The translations under genes were made by a program, and so were the position numbers. From NCBI GenBank assembly GCA_001730085.1, contig MDLB01000075.1:1-18270 (forward strand): 18,270 bases of DNA, in the 5' to 3' direction. Origin of the DNA: PVC group bacterium (ex Bugula neritina AB1) (GTDB lineage Bacteria > GCA-001730085). Under the pieces are notes generated by a model. It was not told the origin of the DNA. It ran no database searches and saw nothing but the letters and a program-made list of their open reading frames with translations. This document shows, piece after piece, positions 7,144 through 13,959 of the stretch; the first letter of the stretch is position 1; each line of letters opens with the position of its first letter.

Positions 7144-7800
7144 AGTTCACTTCCTTTTCGTCTCTGAGCATGTGGCTCCTTCCTTATTCTTTTAAATTTA
7201 ACTTTTAATCCCCTCTTGTTAGCACCCCCCTCCCTTACATGTTACATTATTATTTAAATTGCTAGAATTAGACTTGTAGAAATTTAAATGTATCTTAGAT
7301 ATGTATTAGCTATTATTAATTGAGCCACGCTATCAAACTTTTTTGGAAGTTTCGTACAATTAATAAAACATATTAAAAAATATTAAATCCAAAAAAGGTA
7401 CTTAAGATGCATTAAAACATATAATGGGATTCGATCTTTTTTTTTAAAATTTTTTTTCAAAAATCAATTCTCATGGTTAACTGCTCAATGTAAACTATTG
7501 CAATTTAAAAAGCAAAGGTACTGTGTTTGATAGATAGTAAAATAGGTCGCGTGATGTTGCTCGCATTTTTTTTCAGATTTTTTCAAAAACGGTGAAATCA
7601 TGAAAGATGTATTAGGTCTCACTACAAATATACTCAAAATTAGCCACTAAATGCCTTGAAATTTAAATTCTCAAGCAATCCCCTACTCCTAACTAAGCTT
7701 TAGCTTTTTAAGCCCTTAAATCGCAATTTAGAGAGATTTTCAGGATTAATAGTAGGGAGGAGAGGATGTCAAGAAAGGCTTAGATAGAACTTTTTCTTTA
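7144..7800. other. Non-coding stretch upstream of the Rep_3 origin
   Basis: No convincing gene on either strand. It holds a 9-bp repeat AAAGGTACT (7394, 7514), a lone GTTAACTG matching the start of the 22-bp iterons (7476-7483), long T tracts, and an inverted repeat CCCTACT (7682-7688) / AGTAGGG (7751-7757). A 19-bp block, AGGGAGGAGAGGATGTCAA (7754-7772), recurs at 12789-12807. Confidence 0.5.
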
Positions 7801-7826
7801 GAGGGGCTTGCAAGTTTTAAGCGAAC

Positions 7827-7956
7827 GCTTTTTTGCGAGAGCAAAACAGTTCGCTAGAAAGCCAAAGGTTTTGATTTTTTCCCCTAATTTTGCCTATTTT
7901 CTTTTTCTTTTTTTATTTATTTTTTTGTTTATAAGTTTATATAGTTTAGAGGGGCT
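7827..7956. repeat. AT-rich origin block, copy A (130 bp)
   Basis: Pyrimidine/AT-rich block directly upstream of the 22-bp iterons, probably the origin unwinding region. It matches 13590-13719 almost base for base over 130 bp (for example TTTGCCTATTTTCTTTTTC and the end TTTAGAGGGGCT). The 12-mer TTTAGAGGGGCT also occurs at 7797-7808, so this copy is bracketed by direct repeats. Confidence 0.8.
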
Positions 7957-7986
7957 GGAAATCCTTGGGAGAGTAGGAGTTTTAAC

Positions 7987-8072
7987 GTTAACTGTGCCAT
8001 CATTCAGAGTTAACTGTGCCATCATTCAGAGTTAACTGTGCCGTCATTCAGAGTTAACTGTGCCGTCATTAG
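7987..8072 (+). repeat. Four 22-bp iterons of the Rep_3 origin
   Basis: Copies start at 7987, 8009, 8031 and 8053, spaced exactly 22 bp (two helical turns). Consensus: GTTAACTGTGCCRTCATT followed by CAGA. The first two have CCAT, the last two CCGT, and the last is cut short. The first is preceded by TTAAC, making a TTAACGTTAA palindrome. They lie about 70 bp before the rep start, as expected for Rep_3 initiator binding and autoregulation. Confidence 0.92.
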
Positions 8073-8137
8073 AAAAGTGTCATGCTTTGTTTGAATTTTA
8101 TAGTACAATCATCTTTTACAGATATTCAGTGGAGATT

Positions 8138-9064
8138 TTGAGTTTGAAGAAAAAAGAGAAAAATTTAGTAGTTCAATCTAACGAGTTGATTCGTTCTAAA
8201 TCCTCTTTAACTAAAATCCAAACCAAGTTGATATTGAAGGCGATTAGCTTGATAGGAAAAGGTGAATCAGATATAAATAAATACTACGATATTTCAATAT
8301 CTGAATTTGCAAGTGAAATAGATTATTCTAGCAATAGCTATTCGAAAGAATTAACCGAATTGGCCAAAGGTATAGTTGGGAAGCCATTGGTAATTAATCT
8401 TCGTGATGAGAGTGTCTTATTTACAACTTGGGCAAGCTCTATTGTAGTTGATAAAAAAAGTGCACGAATAAGTATTCGATTTGATGAAGCTCTAAAACCC
8501 TATTTGTTAGAGTTGAAAAGATTCTTTTCTTCATACGATCTCAAAAACATCCTTTTGCTAAAATCTCAAACGTCTATTCGCCTGTATCAGCTTTTGAGAC
8601 AATATTTGAACTTGGGGATATTCCAAATTGATCTTGAAGATTTAAAGAAAATTCTTGGTTCAAAAACCTCAATGTATGGAAAATTTCATCAAAGAATATT
8701 GCTCCCCTGTCAAAAAGACATCCACAAAAAAACAGATATTTGCTTCTCCTTCGTGCCAATAAAGACAGGTCGAAAGGTCACGGCTTTAAAGTTCAAAATA
8801 AAACAAAAAATAAGCAATGAAAAATCTAAAGTATCCGATAAGTCAACGAAAGAGATCTTTGATGAGTTAGATGAAAAAGAGAAATTATCCAATCAAGAAA
8901 GAGCGAGAAGAAAAGAAGAGGTTATTGAGTACAAAAAATACCTAGAATCTCTTCCTAAAGAAGAAAAAAAACTTCTCATGAGAGAAATTAGATCTCAATT
9001 CGGGAAAGATTTAGACCTAAAAATCTGGACGTATTTCAAGAAAAAAGAAACTATTACGCAGTAG
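8138..9064 (+). CDS. Rep_3-family plasmid replication initiator
   Basis: Initiator protein of the Rep_3 (RepA/RepB/RepE-like) family, which binds iterons and opens the origin. The N-terminus has the typical KNLVVQSNELIRSK...LTKIQTKLILKAI segment, followed by the first winged helix. The second winged-helix region includes LKNILLLKSQTSIRLYQLLRQY. The C-terminal 80 residues are Lys/Glu-rich. The frame is open from GTG 8060, but that lies within an iteron. The first strong match to family N-termini begins after TTG 8138 or TTG 8144, preceded by GGAG at 8131-8134, and a decayed paralogue at 13852 starts at the equivalent point with ATG. A TTG start would keep initiator synthesis low. Length is about 308 residues, usual for the family. 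The four upstream 22-bp iterons confirm the role. Confidence 0.92.
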   Translation: MSLKKKEKNLVVQSNELIRSKSSLTKIQTKLILKAISLIGKGESDINKYYDISISEFASEIDYSSNSYSKELTELAKGIVGKPLVINLRDESVLFTTWASSIVVDKKSARISIRFDEALKPYLLELKRFFSSYDLKNILLLKSQTSIRLYQLLRQYLNLGIFQIDLEDLKKILGSKTSMYGKFHQRILLPCQKDIHKKTDICFSFVPIKTGRKVTALKFKIKQKISNEKSKVSDKSTKEIFDELDEKEKLSNQERARRKEEVIEYKKYLESLPKEEKKLLMREIRSQFGKDLDLKIWTYFKKKETITQ

Positions 9065-9231
9065 TAGATTTTTCTTGAACAATAAAAAAAAATAGGCTGG
9101 TAATAATTTTTATCAAGATTTAATAACATTCTACTTTTCGTCCACCTTGAGTAAAATCCTATAAAAAATATAATATGTTAAAATTTTGAATTGGTTTGCA
9201 CCTGTTTTTAGTTTGCAACAATGGAGATGAC

Positions 9232-9300
9232 ATGAAAATATTCGTAGAAATATTCCTAATTTCGATTTTTTATAAGCTTGCGATCAATCAGGTCTGTTAG
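9232..9300 (+). pseudogene. Truncated duplicate of the start of the secreted-protein gene
   Basis: The stretch CAACAATGGAGATGACATGA (9218-9235) followed by AAATATTCG closely matches the ribosome site and start of the gene at 9976. The frame reads MKIFVEIFLISIFYKLAINQVC and then stops. It resembles the signal-peptide start of that gene (MKIFAQMVLILFLFQ), so it looks like the stub of a deleted paralogue or a failed duplication. Confidence 0.5.
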
Positions 9301-9408
9301 CATGTTAATAGGCAAAACACCCATTGGATCCATCATCGAAACAAACTCAAGAAATAAATATAACGGCCAGCCAATTAAGTACTTGAGAAGAAAAACCCTT
9401 TTTTTCAT
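9256..9408 (-). CDS. Possible 50-aa small membrane protein
   Basis: Minus-strand ATG at 9408 to TAG at 9258-9256. The protein begins MKKRVFLLKYLIGWPLYLFL, a positively charged start followed by a likely membrane helix, then FVSMMDPMGVLPINMLTDL and a basic tail. No Shine-Dalgarno is visible. However, TATAAT lies at 9420-9415 with TTTAAA 16 bp upstream (9442-9437), which places the predicted transcript start at the ATG and suggests a leaderless message. Not recognised. It overlaps the plus-strand signal-peptide fragment at 9232-9300. The sequence looks protein-like, but the ORF is short enough to be chance. Confidence 0.4.
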   Translation of the reverse strand: MKKRVFLLKYLIGWPLYLFLEFVSMMDPMGVLPINMLTDLIDRKLIKNRN

Positions 9409-9528
9409 AGGATGATTATACTCGGAATAGTTTGATTTTAAAGGTTTTTTCGAAATGGCATTTGTACAATTTAAAAATCTTTTTATCCCTGATTAATGAC
9501 AAAACAGGAAATAAATTAAATTTTAATC

Positions 9529-9562
9529 TTCTAACAGTCTAAATATAATAAGACTGTTAGAA
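9529..9562. repeat. Perfect 12-bp-arm inverted repeat
   Basis: TTCTAACAGTCT (9529-9540), a 10-base AT-only centre, AGACTGTTAGAA (9551-9562). There is no T tract directly after it, so it is not a standard terminator. It may be a recombinase or regulator site; see findings. Confidence 0.7.
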
Positions 9563-9960
9563 ATTTTAGACTTGCTCAAAAAGTATGTTAATTAAATATC
9601 TGTACTTTTTGACTTTCTTTATGCGTTTAAATAGTTTTTATGAGTAAAAAAACTCTGTTTTTTTTTTCTTTTAAAAGAGGAGGTAAGAAGCGGTTTATTT
9701 TAAAGTTAGACCAGCAACCGCCTCCCGAAAGGAAGGTTGCTCTTAGATTAAGAATAGAGCTAAGTTGGAAAGTTTTCTCTTTTAAAGGGAATATCAACCG
9801 CTCTTGCCGAAGGCAATAGGTTTCGTTTTTGCAAGTTTGGACTTGTGATAGAAAGTTAAATAATATAGGCTAGATTTTAAACTTCTAGAAAGGTCCCTTA
9901 GGGATTATGTTTCTTAGTAGGGAAAACGCTTAAATCCCTTTACAGCTATCATGATTTTTC
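9563..9960 (+). other. Non-coding leader region with hairpins before the secreted-protein gene
   Basis: No gene seen. Hairpins include AGCAACC (9713-9719) with GGTTGCT (9735-9741) around an inner TCC-CGAAA-GGA. GCGGTT (9690-9695) can alternatively pair with AACCGC (9716-9721), which would exclude the first. TTGCC-GAA-GGCAA lies near 9805-9817 and TCCCTTAGGGA near 9894. The first hairpin resembles one at 12698-12724. This may be a regulatory leader or decayed DNA. Confidence 0.4.
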
Positions 9961-9975
9961 AACAATGGAGATAAT

Positions 9976-11676
9976 ATGAAAATATTCGCACAAATGGTTC
10001 TAATTTTGTTTCTTTTTCAATCTATAGCTCAAAGCTCTAATCTTCAAAGAAACGTTCCTAAAAGGATACCTGAGAGCCATTTTCAGAATAGAAAATTCAG
10101 CAAGCCTATTGTAGATAATATTCTGATATCAAATATTAACTCACCTGCTCGTAGAGCTTCTGAAGAAAAAGTTCTTGTAAGGACAAGACGTGGAATTATT
10201 GGAACTGGGGTTAAGGTTGCAAAGGAGGTTATTAAAAACACGCCTAAAAGAATTCTTAAAAAGGGAGCTGATAAATTGCTTCTATCATTTATTCAGAAAG
10301 TAGGACCGATTGCTGGAGCTTTTTTTGCCGGAACATACAAAGGAACATCTCCAGATATAAAAAGAGACGGCAGTGTCAATCGGTCTTTAGAGACAAAATC
10401 TTCTGGAACTCTAGAAGTCTCTGGAAGTCTTTATAATAATAAAATAAATCTTATAAGAAAATCTTCAAGTGGAGAAATGCTTGAATTTCAAACCTATGAT
10501 TTGAATATTGATTCAGATAGGAGACTTGTTTTACAAAAATATCTAGCTGAACTTTACATAATAAAAAACGGTCTTCCTACTGAAGAGGAACTATATGAGA
10601 TATTATCTCAAGATCTGGATCTTGACTATTTAGAAATACCAGAAGATCTTTTAGATAATTTAGCAAAGAAAAATATTAAAAAAAAAGATAAATATAAAGA
10701 TACTCAGACGACTGAGGAATATTTTTCAGAAAAAGATATCAAGGATATGGATTCTGAAAATGAAGAATCGATAGTTCCAGATAATCCAAGTGAACCTCCT
10801 TCTTTAGGAAATACTCAAAATTTTGAATCAAATATTGCTAATTCTATTTCTATAAAAATTAAAGAATCTGAAAGTAATTTAGATTATGAAGATCTTATGT
10901 ATGACACTGAGGAACTTCTTCATAAGATTAATGAGATGGATAGTTCCTATAATTTAGGATCTTTCGATTTTTCTAGTTTAAATATGGCTGATCTTCTCAT
11001 TAAGAATAAAGATCTTTCTTCTGAACTAGACGACCTAATTGATGAACGAGAGGTTATTCTTAGAGAAATAGAAAGTAGTCTTGATGAACGTTCTAATATT
11101 GTTAGCGAAATTCAAGAAATTTCTAAAGATTGGAATGATTATTCTGAGATAGATATAGATGACCTAGATAACTTAACTATTGATGATCTTTATAGTAAAC
11201 ATCATGAGATTCAAAATGAAATAGATGATTTATCTTCTGAACTAGATTTCCTTATTGATGAACGAGAGGAGATTCTTAGTGAAATGGAAAGTAGTCTTGA
11301 TGAACGTTCTAATATTGTTAGCGAAATTCAAGAAATTTCTAAAGATTGGAATGATTATTCTGAGATATATATAGATGACCTAGATAACTTAACTATTGAT
11401 GATCTTTATAGTAAACATCATGAGATTCAAAATGAAATAGATGATTTATCTTCTGAACTAGATTTCCTCATTGATGAACGAGAGGAGATCACCATTGACT
11501 TAGAAAGTCTTTTTAGTGAATATGAAGATATTTCTAATAAAATTGAAAATGAATCTACTGATGGATCTTTTAACTTAGAGTTCAATGATCTTTTTGATGA
11601 AAAAGAATCTATTTTTAGTAGAATCGAAGATCTTTACGAGAATTCAATAGTATATATAAATTTAAGTTTATTTTAG
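9976..11676 (+). CDS. Secreted acidic coiled-coil repeat protein with cationic N-terminal segment
   Basis: Not recognised. 566 residues, start supported by GGAG six bases upstream. Residues 1-18 form a Sec signal peptide (MKIFAQMVLILFLFQSIA, cleavage likely after SIA). Residues 59-123 are strongly basic: an R-T-R-R-G site at 69-73, then amphipathic IGTGVKVAKEVIKNTPKRIL and a Gly/Ala-rich hydrophobic stretch (FIQKVGPIAGAFFAG). From about residue 190 on the protein is very acidic (Asp/Glu/Ser) and predicted coiled coil. Residues about 346-505 contain a 72-residue unit repeated twice and a partial third copy (DLSSELDFLIDEREEI and SLDERSNIVSEIQEISKDW). The split between a basic, membrane-active-looking part and an acidic tail recalls a secreted toxin, bacteriocin-like or surface protein, but no family match is claimed. 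It is convergent with the 67-aa gene. Confidence 0.8.
   Translation: MKIFAQMVLILFLFQSIAQSSNLQRNVPKRIPESHFQNRKFSKPIVDNILISNINSPARRASEEKVLVRTRRGIIGTGVKVAKEVIKNTPKRILKKGADKLLLSFIQKVGPIAGAFFAGTYKGTSPDIKRDGSVNRSLETKSSGTLEVSGSLYNNKINLIRKSSSGEMLEFQTYDLNIDSDRRLVLQKYLAELYIIKNGLPTEEELYEILSQDLDLDYLEIPEDLLDNLAKKNIKKKDKYKDTQTTEEYFSEKDIKDMDSENEESIVPDNPSEPPSLGNTQNFESNIANSISIKIKESESNLDYEDLMYDTEELLHKINEMDSSYNLGSFDFSSLNMADLLIKNKDLSSELDDLIDEREVILREIESSLDERSNIVSEIQEISKDWNDYSEIDIDDLDNLTIDDLYSKHHEIQNEIDDLSSELDFLIDEREEILSEMESSLDERSNIVSEIQEISKDWNDYSEIYIDDLDNLTIDDLYSKHHEIQNEIDDLSSELDFLIDEREEITIDLESLFSEYEDISNKIENESTDGSFNLEFNDLFDEKESIFSRIEDLYENSIVYINLSLF
11011..11490 (+). repeat. 216-bp in-frame tandem repeats
   Basis: GAT-CTT/TTA-TCTTCTGAACTAGA recurs at 11011, 11227 and 11443, exactly 216 bp apart. 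The first two copies are nearly identical over the last two thirds; the third runs only to about 11490. This indicates recent, in-frame expansion of the coiled-coil domain. Confidence 0.92.
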
Positions 11677-11721
11677 TAAAAATATTTATTATTTAGTTAT
11701 AGATTAATTTTTATCATATTT

Positions 11722-11925
11722 TTAGATCTTTTTCATCAAGAAGTCTAATGCTCTAGTTGTATAAGAAAATCCATATAAAATCAAAGAAAATATGGTAATC
11801 TCTGAAATAGAGTTTATATAGTCCATCTCTGATAAAAGAGTTCTATTTGTAACTTCTATAACTAGGATCCAAACTAAAGTCATTATGATCATATATATAA
11901 TTGCCTTTAATATTTTTTTTTTCAT
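11722..11925 (-). CDS. Small two-helix membrane protein, 67 aa
   Basis: Unrecognised. Residues 5-25 (ILKAIIYMIIMTLVWILVI) and about 40-58 (ISEITIFSLILYGFSYTT) are likely membrane helices, with basic residues at both ends (MKKKI..., ...MKKI). The start is supported by AAGGA five bases upstream on the minus strand. A 12-bp perfect palindrome TACTTATAAGTA (11935-11946) lies just upstream and could be an operator or promoter element. It is convergent with the secreted-protein gene, whose stop is 45 bp away. A bacteriocin-immunity-like partner for that protein is conceivable, since small membrane proteins often serve so, but the opposite orientation weakens that idea. Confidence 0.6.
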   Translation of the reverse strand: MKKKILKAIIYMIIMTLVWILVIEVTNRTLLSEMDYINSISEITIFSLILYGFSYTTRALDFLMKKI

Positions 11926-12030
11926 ATTAATCCTTACTTATAAGTATATTTATTTTTTAATAAAAGTAATGTAAAAAAAATTATATTTTATGATACTAAA
12001 AAGAAAGAAAATTGCCAAAGAGTTCATGAT

Positions 12031-12480
12031 TTTCGAAGTCGCAAAAGAATGCCTAAGAGTATGAGGAGAAATGCTTTTTAAGAAGAGTTTCTTGCCATAT
12101 CTAGCAATGACACGATGGATGTAACGCCGATCCTGTTGTTTTCCTGTTGCGATTGAGAATAAAAAACCAGTTTTCCTTCCATCCTTTACGTCCAAGATAA
12201 AGTCTGAGGGTAATTTAACTATTCTATACTTATCACCTTTACCTAAGAGGCGGATATTCGCCACATCTGCTTGGATTTGGATATCAGACATCTTTACACC
12301 CAAAGCCTCGCTAATGCGACAACCAGTGATAGCTAAGAACTTGCATATATTTGAAACTGACGGTGGGAGGCTCTCACAAAGGACTTCTATTTCGTAAGAA
12401 GACAAAACCTTATTCGTATCGATAGCCTTGCTTAAAGGCCGAGGAGCTTTAACTTTCTTTAGAAGTTGATCTATGGAGAA
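12031..12480 (-). pseudogene. Truncated tyrosine recombinase (duplicate fragment)
   Basis: Closely matches the recombinase gene at 774-1613 in DNA and protein, from FSIDQLLKKVKAPRPLSKAI (near 12480) through SPHTLRHSFATSKI (near 12031). The first third and the last part, including the conserved YLGH and the catalytic tyrosine (MYTH), are missing. After the break the frame runs into unrelated sequence and stops at 11950. It retains R, K and H-x2-R of the active site but cannot be catalytic. Same orientation as the intact copy, so recombination between the two could delete or invert nothing but would excise the intervening DNA. Confidence 0.9.
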
Positions 12481-12575
12481 TCATTGGGGGGAATATTTTT
12501 TTCCTTTCCGTCTACTCACAAGCGAATATTAGCAAAAAAAATGTTTGACTGAAGATTGATTAAGATTCAAGTGAG

Positions 12576-12743
12576 CCGATAAAGACAGATCGAAAAGTTA
12601 CGAGTTTAAGATTTAATATTAAATCAAAAGAGAAAAAATCCAAAATATCGGAGAAATCAACGCAAGAGATATTTGATGATCTTAATAAAGAAGCAAAGCA
12701 ACCCCTACCCGAAGGGAAGGTTGCGTTTAGTGAGAGGTGTTAG
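12576..12743 (+). pseudogene. Rep_3 initiator fragment, C-terminal part
   Basis: Frame reads PIKTDRKVTSLRFNIK, then SEKSTQEIFDDLNKE, matching PIKTGRKVTALKFKIK and SDKSTKEIFDELDEK of the intact rep (about 8755-8880). It then diverges and stops at TAG 12741-12743. There is no start and no upstream part. It contains a GCAACC/GGTTGC hairpin (12698-12724) like one at 9713-9741. Confidence 0.85.
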
Positions 12744-12803
12744 CTTTGGTTTGAAAAACTTTAGTAAATCTAGTAATTTCCTTTCTTTAGGGAGGAGAGG
12801 ATG

Positions 12804-13382
12804 TCAATTGGATAAAAACTTTATAAGATTTTTATCCTTAGTTAATTTTTTCAAGGATTCATCTATGACTTTATTTATATAATCATTATTTTCTTTTTCA
12901 TTTGGTAGAAGAAAAATACATTTCTTTATTTTTTGAGATCTATATTGTTGAAAATATTTCTTTTGATTTTTTAAATTTTGGACATCTATTTTGAAATATG
13001 TGTTGTATTCAATCGATGCAAGTCTCGCTCTATATGATATTTCCCTAATAGTCAGAATGACATCTTTATCTCTTTCCTCGTCATTTGAAACGACTTGGAA
13101 TCCATTTTTTTTAAAAAAAAGATTAATAAAATTCTCGTATTGTACTTCTATTTCGTTTTGAAAGCGTGCCCTTCTAATCTCAGCTCCGTCCACATGGATT
13201 TTTCCTATTATATCGGAAGGTCTGTCATCTATTATTTTTAAGTAAATTTTTTGATTTTTACATTGATTTTTAAAGTTTTCTTTTTCCAAAAAATCAATAT
13301 TTGTTTGTAAAGAAATATTATGGTCAGCGCATCCTGAAGTGAAAATTATTATAAATAAAAATAATGTAACTGTATATTTCAT
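12804..13382 (-). CDS. YajG-like lipoprotein, 192 aa
   Basis: Outer-membrane or periplasmic lipoprotein candidate. Residues 1-18 are a type II signal peptide (MKYTVTLFLFIIIFTSGC) with lipobox TSGC; the lipidated Cys is residue 18. The following A-D-H would not force inner-membrane retention by the enteric +2 Asp rule. The body resembles the YajG family: a beta strand with DDRPSDIIGKIHVDG, a stretch with LFFKKNGFQVV, and KDVILTIREISY. The function of the family is poorly known. No Shine-Dalgarno is visible; TTGAAA (13474-13469) and TATAAA (13450-13445), 18 bp apart, may form its promoter. It sits between rep fragments, so it is probably cargo of a captured plasmid. Confidence 0.7.
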   Translation of the reverse strand: MKYTVTLFLFIIIFTSGCADHNISLQTNIDFLEKENFKNQCKNQKIYLKIIDDRPSDIIGKIHVDGAEIRRARFQNEIEVQYENFINLFFKKNGFQVVSNDEERDKDVILTIREISYRARLASIEYNTYFKIDVQNLKNQKKYFQQYRSQKIKKCIFLLPNEKENNDYINKVIDESLKKLTKDKNLIKFLSN

Positions 13383-13589
13383 AATATATAAAATATATAA
13401 TTTTTATATTTATAATTGCAAATTTTTTTAATTAAGATATTATTTTTATACAAAAATTTACTAAAGTTTTTCAACTAAGCAACTAGGGGTTCTTGCTTCA
13501 CTGAGATTCCCAAACGGATTCTCTCCACAAGCTTAAAATCGGACATGCCCTGCCCTAAGATTTAAGCCCTTGCTTTTTAAAACGTCCAT

Positions 13590-13719
13590 GCTTTTTTGCG
13601 ACAGCAAAACAGTTCGCTAGAAACCCAACGGCTTTGATTTTTTTCCCTAATTTTGCCTATTTTCTTTTTCTTTTTTTATTTATTTTTTTGTTTATAAGTT
13701 TATATAGTTTAGAGGGGCT
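13590..13719. repeat. AT-rich origin block, copy B (130 bp)
   Basis: Near-identical to 7827-7956, with a few substitutions. It again stands upstream of 22-bp-spaced repeats and a rep start, here a truncated one. It marks a second, probably defunct, origin of the same lineage. Confidence 0.85.
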
Positions 13720-13749
13720 AAAGAGACAGTGATAGCAAGGGTTTTAAGA

Positions 13750-13807
13750 ACTAAGTGAAATATTTTGGGGGACTAAGTGAAATAAAAAAAAATCATATAT
13801 TTCACTT
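13750..13807 (+). repeat. Iterons of the decayed second Rep_3 origin
   Basis: ACTAAGTGAAAT occurs at 13750 and 13772, spaced 22 bp, followed by the inverted partner ATTTCACTT at 13799-13807. The spacing matches the active iterons, but the sequence is different, so this origin would have had its own binding specificity. Confidence 0.7.
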
Positions 13808-13851
13808 GTGTGATAATATTTTATTTTTAGGGTTTAAAGTACAGGTTGAAT

Positions 13852-13959
13852 ATGATAAAAAAAAGAGATTTAGTCGTTCAAGCCAATGCTTTAATCCAAT
13901 CTAGGTCTGGTAGACTTGATGGCTTTTCTGTGAATGCTAATTTAGATATCTATATGTAA
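13852..13959 (+). pseudogene. Rep_3 initiator fragment, N-terminal part
   Basis: ATG 13852 reads MIKKRDLVVQANALIQSR, a typical Rep_3 N-terminus (compare KKKEKNLVVQSNELIRSK in the intact rep). After 18 residues the match ends and the frame stops at TAA 13957-13959. It lies just downstream of the AT-rich block and iterons, as an intact rep would, and overlaps the 3' end of the convergent par gene. Confidence 0.85.

Noticed and set aside
7808-8035. 75-codon plus-strand frame over the origin
   Set aside because: It spans the pyrimidine-rich unwinding block and the iterons; its sequence is dominated by Phe/Leu runs from T tracts and it has no ribosome site.
12673-12882. 69-codon plus-strand frame
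   Set aside because: It crosses the rep fragment and the 3' end of the lipoprotein gene in another frame; no family features.
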